This document shows positions 60,079-64,000 of a DNA stretch of 64,000 nt, in pieces. Location of the stretch: contig NZ_AHJE01000036.1 of NCBI RefSeq assembly GCF_000243095.1, positions 1 through 64,000 on the forward strand. Direction: 5' to 3'. The notes beneath the pieces were generated by a model. That model had not been told where the DNA came from, ran no database searches, and saw nothing but the letters and a program-made list of their open reading frames with translations. The position numbers and the translations under genes were made by a program. Origin of the DNA: Cupriavidus basilensis OR16 (GTDB taxonomy: Bacteria > Pseudomonadota > Gammaproteobacteria > Burkholderiales > Burkholderiaceae). Within the stretch, counting starts at the first letter, position 1; every line of letters begins with the position of its first letter.

Positions 60079-61344
60079 CTATTTCCTGAAAAAGTATGTC
60101 TCGGAATTCGGTATGGCGAAGGCGCTCTGCCGACTCTGCCGACACACTGCGCAGTTTTCACAGAAGGCCACGAGATTTGCCGCCAGGTCACCCAGGTGCT
60201 GCAGGCTGCGCTGCCACTGTTCGGTAATGGCGCCAAGCACGGGCAGATGGGCGCGCAGGCGCGGCCAGTCAGGTGCTTCTTCGTCCTTGTTCCAGCTGTG
60301 CCAGAAGCTGGAAAGTGCATTGGCAACCTCAATCTGACCGCTGCGCTCCAGCCGCTGCAGGAACAAGGCCAGGAAGGCATCGAGCTTGACCATGTGTGCC
60401 GCGTCGGCCTGAGGGTAGATATGCCAGACAAAGGGCCGGCCGGCCCAACGCCCCCCCAACAAACAATCCTCGCCGCGCACGAAGTTGAGGTCGCACAGCC
60501 ACAGCAGTTCATCGTAATGCTCCTGGCGCACAAAGGGCACTACCTGCACGACCAGGTTGCCGCGTGCGAAGACGCTGCCCGGGGCGCAACCGGCCGCCCC
60601 GAACCATTCGCTTGCCTGTAGCGCCGCCAGGCCGGCCGGGACCAGGCACTGGACGGGTTCCGGACCATTCTGCCATTGTGCGAGCAACGCCGGCAGCGCG
60701 GGGTTGGGATAGGCGAACAGGCTGACTTTCAGTGCGCCGTCGACGGGCTGGAAGCCAAGGCGGTGCCAGAGCGCTGCCCGGGCCGCAGGGCTGGTGCGCA
60801 GGTGCTCGCGCTGCATGCCCAGCATGGCCTCGCGCAGCAGGCCGCCCGTGCCGGGCTCGAAGCCAGGGAAGAAGAAGTGCTTGACCAGCGGCAGGCGCGG
60901 GTGGGGCGAGGCCATGCCGTGGTGCTCCCTGACCCAGGGCTCGGCGCTCATGTATTCGAGATTGATCCAGGCCGGCCTGGGCTCGCATGCGGCCATGGCG
61001 GCGAGGAATGTCTCCGGCAGGTCGCAGCCGAAGGATTCGATCACTGCATCGTGCGGGGTGACCCCAGCGAAGCGCGCGGCGCTGGCCTGCGCGCTTTCCT
61101 GGTCCGGGCGCTGCCACGGGCGAATCGTCACGCCGGCAAGCGCTTGCTCCGGTGCGGCAGTGTCGAGCCCTGGCGCGAGGCGCGCGAAGCTGGCTAGGTC
61201 GTCCACCCACAGGCGCACGGCGTGGCCGTGTTCCTGGGCCAACTGGCGTGCCAGCCGCCAGCACACGCCAATATCGCCATAGTTGTCGATGACGGTGCAA
61301 AAGATGTCCCACGAGCGGATGGCGCGATCGGGCTGAGTTGGCAT
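60079..61344 (-). CDS. earP: EF-P arginine rhamnosyltransferase EarP
   Basis: 421 residues from the ATG at 61344; an in-frame TTG at 61362 is an alternative. A GT-B-fold inverting glycosyltransferase with the early [15 protein letters not shown] motif carrying the conserved Asp and the late [10 protein letters not shown] segment with catalytic-region Asp/Glu residues. It transfers rhamnose from dTDP-rhamnose to Arg32 of EF-P. It lies directly upstream of efp. dTDP-rhamnose genes are not in this window. Confidence 0.93.
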   Translation of the reverse strand: MPTQPDRAIRSWDIFCTVIDNYGDIGVCWRLARQLAQEHGHAVRLWVDDLASFARLAPGLDTAAPEQALAGVTIRPWQRPDQESAQASAARFAGVTPHDAVIESFGCDLPETFLAAMAACEPRPAWINLEYMSAEPWVREHHGMASPHPRLPLVKHFFFPGFEPGTGGLLREAMLGMQREHLRTSPAARAALWHRLGFQPVDGALKVSLFAYPNPALPALLAQWQNGPEPVQCLVPAGLAALQASEWFGAAGCAPGSVFARGNLVVQVVPFVRQEHYDELLWLCDLNFVRGEDCLLGGRWAGRPFVWHIYPQADAAHMVKLDAFLALFLQRLERSGQIEVANALSSFWHSWNKDEEAPDWPRLRAHLPVLGAITEQWQRSLQHLGDLAANLVAFCENCAVCRQSRQSAFAIPNSETYFFRK

Positions 61345-61368
61345 GGTGGCGTGATTCGGCAAGGATTT

Positions 61369-61392
61369 GCTCTAAACTTGCGATTTTAGAGC
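61369..61392. promoter_or_regulatory. Inverted repeat in the earP-uvrC divergent gap
   Basis: GCTCTAAA (61369-61376) and TTTAGAGC (61385-61392) form a perfect 8-base inverted repeat with an eight-base spacer. It lies 25 bases before earP and 65 before uvrC. It may be an operator or part of overlapping divergent promoters. It is not a LexA box. Confidence 0.5.
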
Positions 61393-61456
61393 TAGTTGCG
61401 CCGTGGCCCTGCCGGTCATGCGCGCCACGTGCCATCCCACGGTCAATTTGCTACCG

Positions 61457-63455
61457 ATGTCCCAGCAGGAACCCGAAACCCACGATCAGGGCGCGTCCGC
61501 GCCTGCCCAGCCGGACGGGCTGCCCGAGCAGCCCACCGAGGCGTCCTTGGCGGCCCCGTGCGCCGCATCTCCCGAAGCGGTGCCGGAAGCGCCGTTCGAC
61601 GCCAAGGCCGTGATCGCGCAATTGCCCGGCCTGCCCGGGGTCTACCGCTACTTCGATGCCCAGGGCAATGTCCTTTACGTGGGCAAGGCGCGCGACCTGA
61701 AAAAGCGCGTCTCCAGCTACTTCAGCAAGACACTGCTGTCGCCGCGCATTGCCATGATGGTGGCCAAGATCGTGCGCATCGATACCACGGTGGTGCGCAC
61801 CGAGGCCGAGGCGCTGCTGTTGGAGAACAACCTGATCAAGGCGCTGGCGCCGCGCTACAACATCCTGTTCCGCGACGACAAGTCGTATCCGTTCGTCAAG
61901 CTGACCGGCCATCGTTTCCCGCGCATGGCCTACTACCGCGGCGCCACCGATCGCAAGCACCAGTACTTCGGGCCGTTCCCGAGCGCGCACGCGGTGCGCG
62001 AAAGCATGCAGATCCTGCAGCGCGTGTTCCAACTGCGCACCTGCGAGGACACGGTCTTCGCCAACCGCACGCGGCCGTGCCTGCTGCATCAGATCCACCG
62101 CTGTACCGGGCCTTGCGTGGGCGCCATCAGCGAGGCGGACTATGCGCGCGACGTCGGTAACGCGGCGCGCTTCCTGCAAGGCCGTCAGAGCGAGGTGCTC
62201 GAAGGCCTGCAGGCGAAGATGGAGGAGCACGCCGGGAGGCTGGAGTTCGAGCAGGCGGCGGCGGTGCGCGACCAGATCGGTGCGGGGCCGCGCGTGTGTC
62301 AACCTGGCGATGGTGCGCGGCGGCCGGCATCTTGGCGACAAGGCCTACTTCCCGGCGCATGTCGAGGAAGGCGCGATGATTGTCGAGCACCAGGACGAGG
62401 ATGCCGGTGCCAGCGCGGTGATCGAGCCGGTCGAGCCGGGCGAGGCCGGTGTCGAGGGCGCGGCAGTGCTCGGCGGCCCGGCCGGCATACCGGTCGAGCG
62501 GATTGCCGCCGAGGTATTGTCCGCCTTCATGGCGCAGCACTATCTGGAGCAGGCCGTGCCGCCGATCCTGGTGGTGAGCCACATGCCGCCGGACAAGGCC
62601 TTGCTGGAGGCGCTGTCGCTGCAGGCCGGGCGCAAGGTCACGCTGGTGCGCCAGCCGCAGGGGCAGCGCCGGTCCTGGCTGGAGATGGCGCAGAAGGGTG
62701 CTGAACTGGCATTGTCGCGCCGCCTGGCGGAGCAGGGTAGCCAGCAGGCCCGCACGCGGGCGCTGGCCGATACGATCGGCATCGACATGGAAGACCTGGC
62801 ATTGCTGCGGGTCGAGTGCTTCGACATCAGCCACACGGCTGGCGAAGCCACGCAAGCGTCCTGCGTGGTCTTCCACCATCACGAGATGCAGAACGCGGAA
62901 TACCGCCGCTACAACATCCAGGACATCACGCCCGGCGACGACTACGCCGCCATGCGCCAGGTGCTGACTCGCCGTTACCAGAAGCTGGTAGAGATGCTGG
63001 AGCAGGCGCAGGAACCCGGCATCGAGGGCGGCGAGGCGGGGGCGCCCAGTGCGTCCAGTGCGCAGGCGCTGGTCCCGAGTGTGGTGCTGATCGATGGTGG
63101 AAAGGGCCAGGTGGAGGTCGCGCGCCAGGTGTTCGAGGAGCTTGGCCTCGATATCGGGCCCGATGGCCGTCCCTCGCTGGAGCTGGGGCAGGGCAGTGCG
63201 GCGCTGATGCTGGTGGCCCAGATCCGCGACGAGGCGCACCGCTTCGCCATCACCGGCATGCGCGCGCGCCGAGCCAAGGTGCGCAACACCTCGCGGCTAG
63301 AGGAGATCGAGGGCGTCGGTGCCCGGCGCCGGCAGAAGCTGCTCACGCGCTTTGGCGGCCTGCGCGGGGTGGTCGCGGCCAGCATCGACGAACTGGCCAG
63401 CGTCGATGGCATCTCGCATGCGCTGGCCGAGGAAATCTATCGGCAGTTGCATTGA
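61457..63455 (+). pseudogene. uvrC: UvrABC system protein C, internal gap
   Basis: UvrC makes both incisions in nucleotide excision repair. The GIY-YIG nuclease domain ([23 protein letters not shown]), Cys-rich region and UVR domain ([23 protein letters not shown]) are in the first frame. The sequence is broken near 62284 and resumes as [12 protein letters not shown] in another frame, with the RNase H-like endonuclease domain and helix-hairpin-helix end ([15 protein letters not shown]) complete. About 30-35 residues are missing. The start at 61457 is uncertain (GTG at 61403 and ATG at 61418 are in frame). A non-homologous N-terminal stretch of about 45 residues precedes the nuclease. Confidence 0.87.
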
Positions 63456-63557
63456 AGCATTCAAATCCGAGGCCCATGTGGCAGGAAATGCTCGGCCCCG
63501 GTTGAAATAGGCGACAATCCCGAAGTCCCCATCGCTGTTGCCTCGTTCCGAGCCCCC

Positions 63558-64000
63558 ATGCCGCTGAATATACCGATCCTGCTGACCTGGCTCCGTGTTG
63601 CCATGATTCCCCTCGTGGTGGGCGTGTACTACCTGCCCGAAGCATGGTTGCCGATGCATGCCAAAAACATGACGGCAGCCGGTTTCTTCATCGTGGCCGC
63701 GGTCACCGACTGGCTGGATGGCTTCCTGGCCAGGCGCTGGAACCAGACGTCTTCCTTCGGCGCGTTCCTCGATCCGGTGGCGGACAAGCTGATGGTGGCG
63801 GCCGCGCTGCTGTCGCTGCTAGCGCTGGGCCGGGTGGCCGACCTGATCGCGCTTGTCATTATTGGCCGGGAGATCACCATCTCTGCGCTGCGTGAGTGGA
63901 TGGCGCAGATCGGGGCGTCCAAGAGCGTCGCGGTGAATTTCCTCGGCAAGCTCAAGACCACCTTCCAGATGATTGCGATCCCGTTGCTGCTCTTCAACGA
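63558..64000 (+). CDS. pgsA: CDP-diacylglycerol-glycerol-3-phosphate 3-phosphatidyltransferase, 3' end beyond window
   Basis: First 147 codons of a membrane enzyme that starts phosphatidylglycerol synthesis. The CDP-alcohol phosphotransferase motif D-G-x2-A-R-x8-G-x3-D-x3-D is present in full (DWLDGFLARRWNQTSSFG, then FLDPVADK). Four hydrophobic segments are visible. The gene runs off the window edge, so it is cut by the boundary and not broken. It follows uvrC by 102 bases, as in many proteobacteria. Confidence 0.94.
   Translation, partial: MPLNIPILLTWLRVAMIPLVVGVYYLPEAWLPMHAKNMTAAGFFIVAAVTDWLDGFLARRWNQTSSFGAFLDPVADKLMVAAALLSLLALGRVADLIALVIIGREITISALREWMAQIGASKSVAVNFLGKLKTTFQMIAIPLLLFN

Noticed and set aside
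61369..61392. LexA/SOS box before uvrC
   Set aside because: The proteobacterial LexA pattern (CTGT-N8-ACAG) is absent; the inverted repeat has different arms.

Overview
The window is about 64 kb of GC-rich chromosome (low-GC only in the first 200 bases). Its gene content and order fit a beta-proteobacterium of the Burkholderiaceae, most probably Cupriavidus or a close Ralstonia-like relative. Supporting signs are folC-SPOR-cvpA-purF-metZ, yceD-rpmF-plsX-fabHDG-acpP-fabF, rpoE-rseA-rseB-mucD-lepA-lepB-rnc-era-recO-pdxJ-acpS-nagZ, EF-P with a modifiable Arg32 beside earP, and tripartite-tricarboxylate-type binding protein remains. The genus call is inference from memory of these families; no database was searched.

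Layout. 1-6.5 kb: a damaged-looking low-complexity start, then folate, cell-division, purine and methionine genes. 6.6-9.7 kb: an ABC-2 export pair, a shortened thioesterase and a LysE/RhtB exporter. 10-10.9 kb: rpsU, a cold-shock gene, initiator tRNA-fMet and a 33-codon membrane microprotein gene. 10.9-15.2 kb: a two-component system, divergent from a MipA-like outer-membrane protein and a thioester-reductase-like SDR. 15.3-18.8 kb: a second-type EF-G, a hypothetical gene and a broken TctC-like gene. 18.9-20.8 kb: tRNA-Asn, ferredoxin-NADP reductase and 7Fe ferredoxin. 21-27.5 kb: pncB, lutC, nhaD, a hydroxyacid dehydrogenase and rmuC. 27.5-31.1 kb: moeA-mobA-moaA. 31.3-34.2 kb: rne, divergent from rluC-gph-Rieske-sppA. 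38.3-46.5 kb: maf, then the L32/fatty-acid cluster. 46.5-59.4 kb: the sigma-E envelope-stress operon and the lepA-to-nagZ run. 59.5-64 kb: efp/earP, uvrC and the start of pgsA.

The most striking feature is not a new system but a pattern of lesions. At least a dozen genes, many normally essential (acpP, fabF, rne, plus pncB, uvrC, recO, mucD and others), lack an internal block. One (fusA) carries an exact 20-base tandem duplication. The rest of each gene is intact with no sign of decay. This is best explained by contig joins made without gap characters or by mis-assembly, rather than by true pseudogenes. All frameshift, fusion and missing-residue claims here should be read in that light.

The main biological points worth following are: the 33-codon membrane microprotein translationally coupled to a sensor kinase; the two-component/MipA/SDR envelope module; the EF-P Arg32/EarP pair; palindromes in the earP-uvrC and pre-rpoE regions; strong hairpins between fatty-acid genes; and competing helices just ahead of yceD. 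No CRISPR array, transposase, integrase, phage gene or rRNA was seen.
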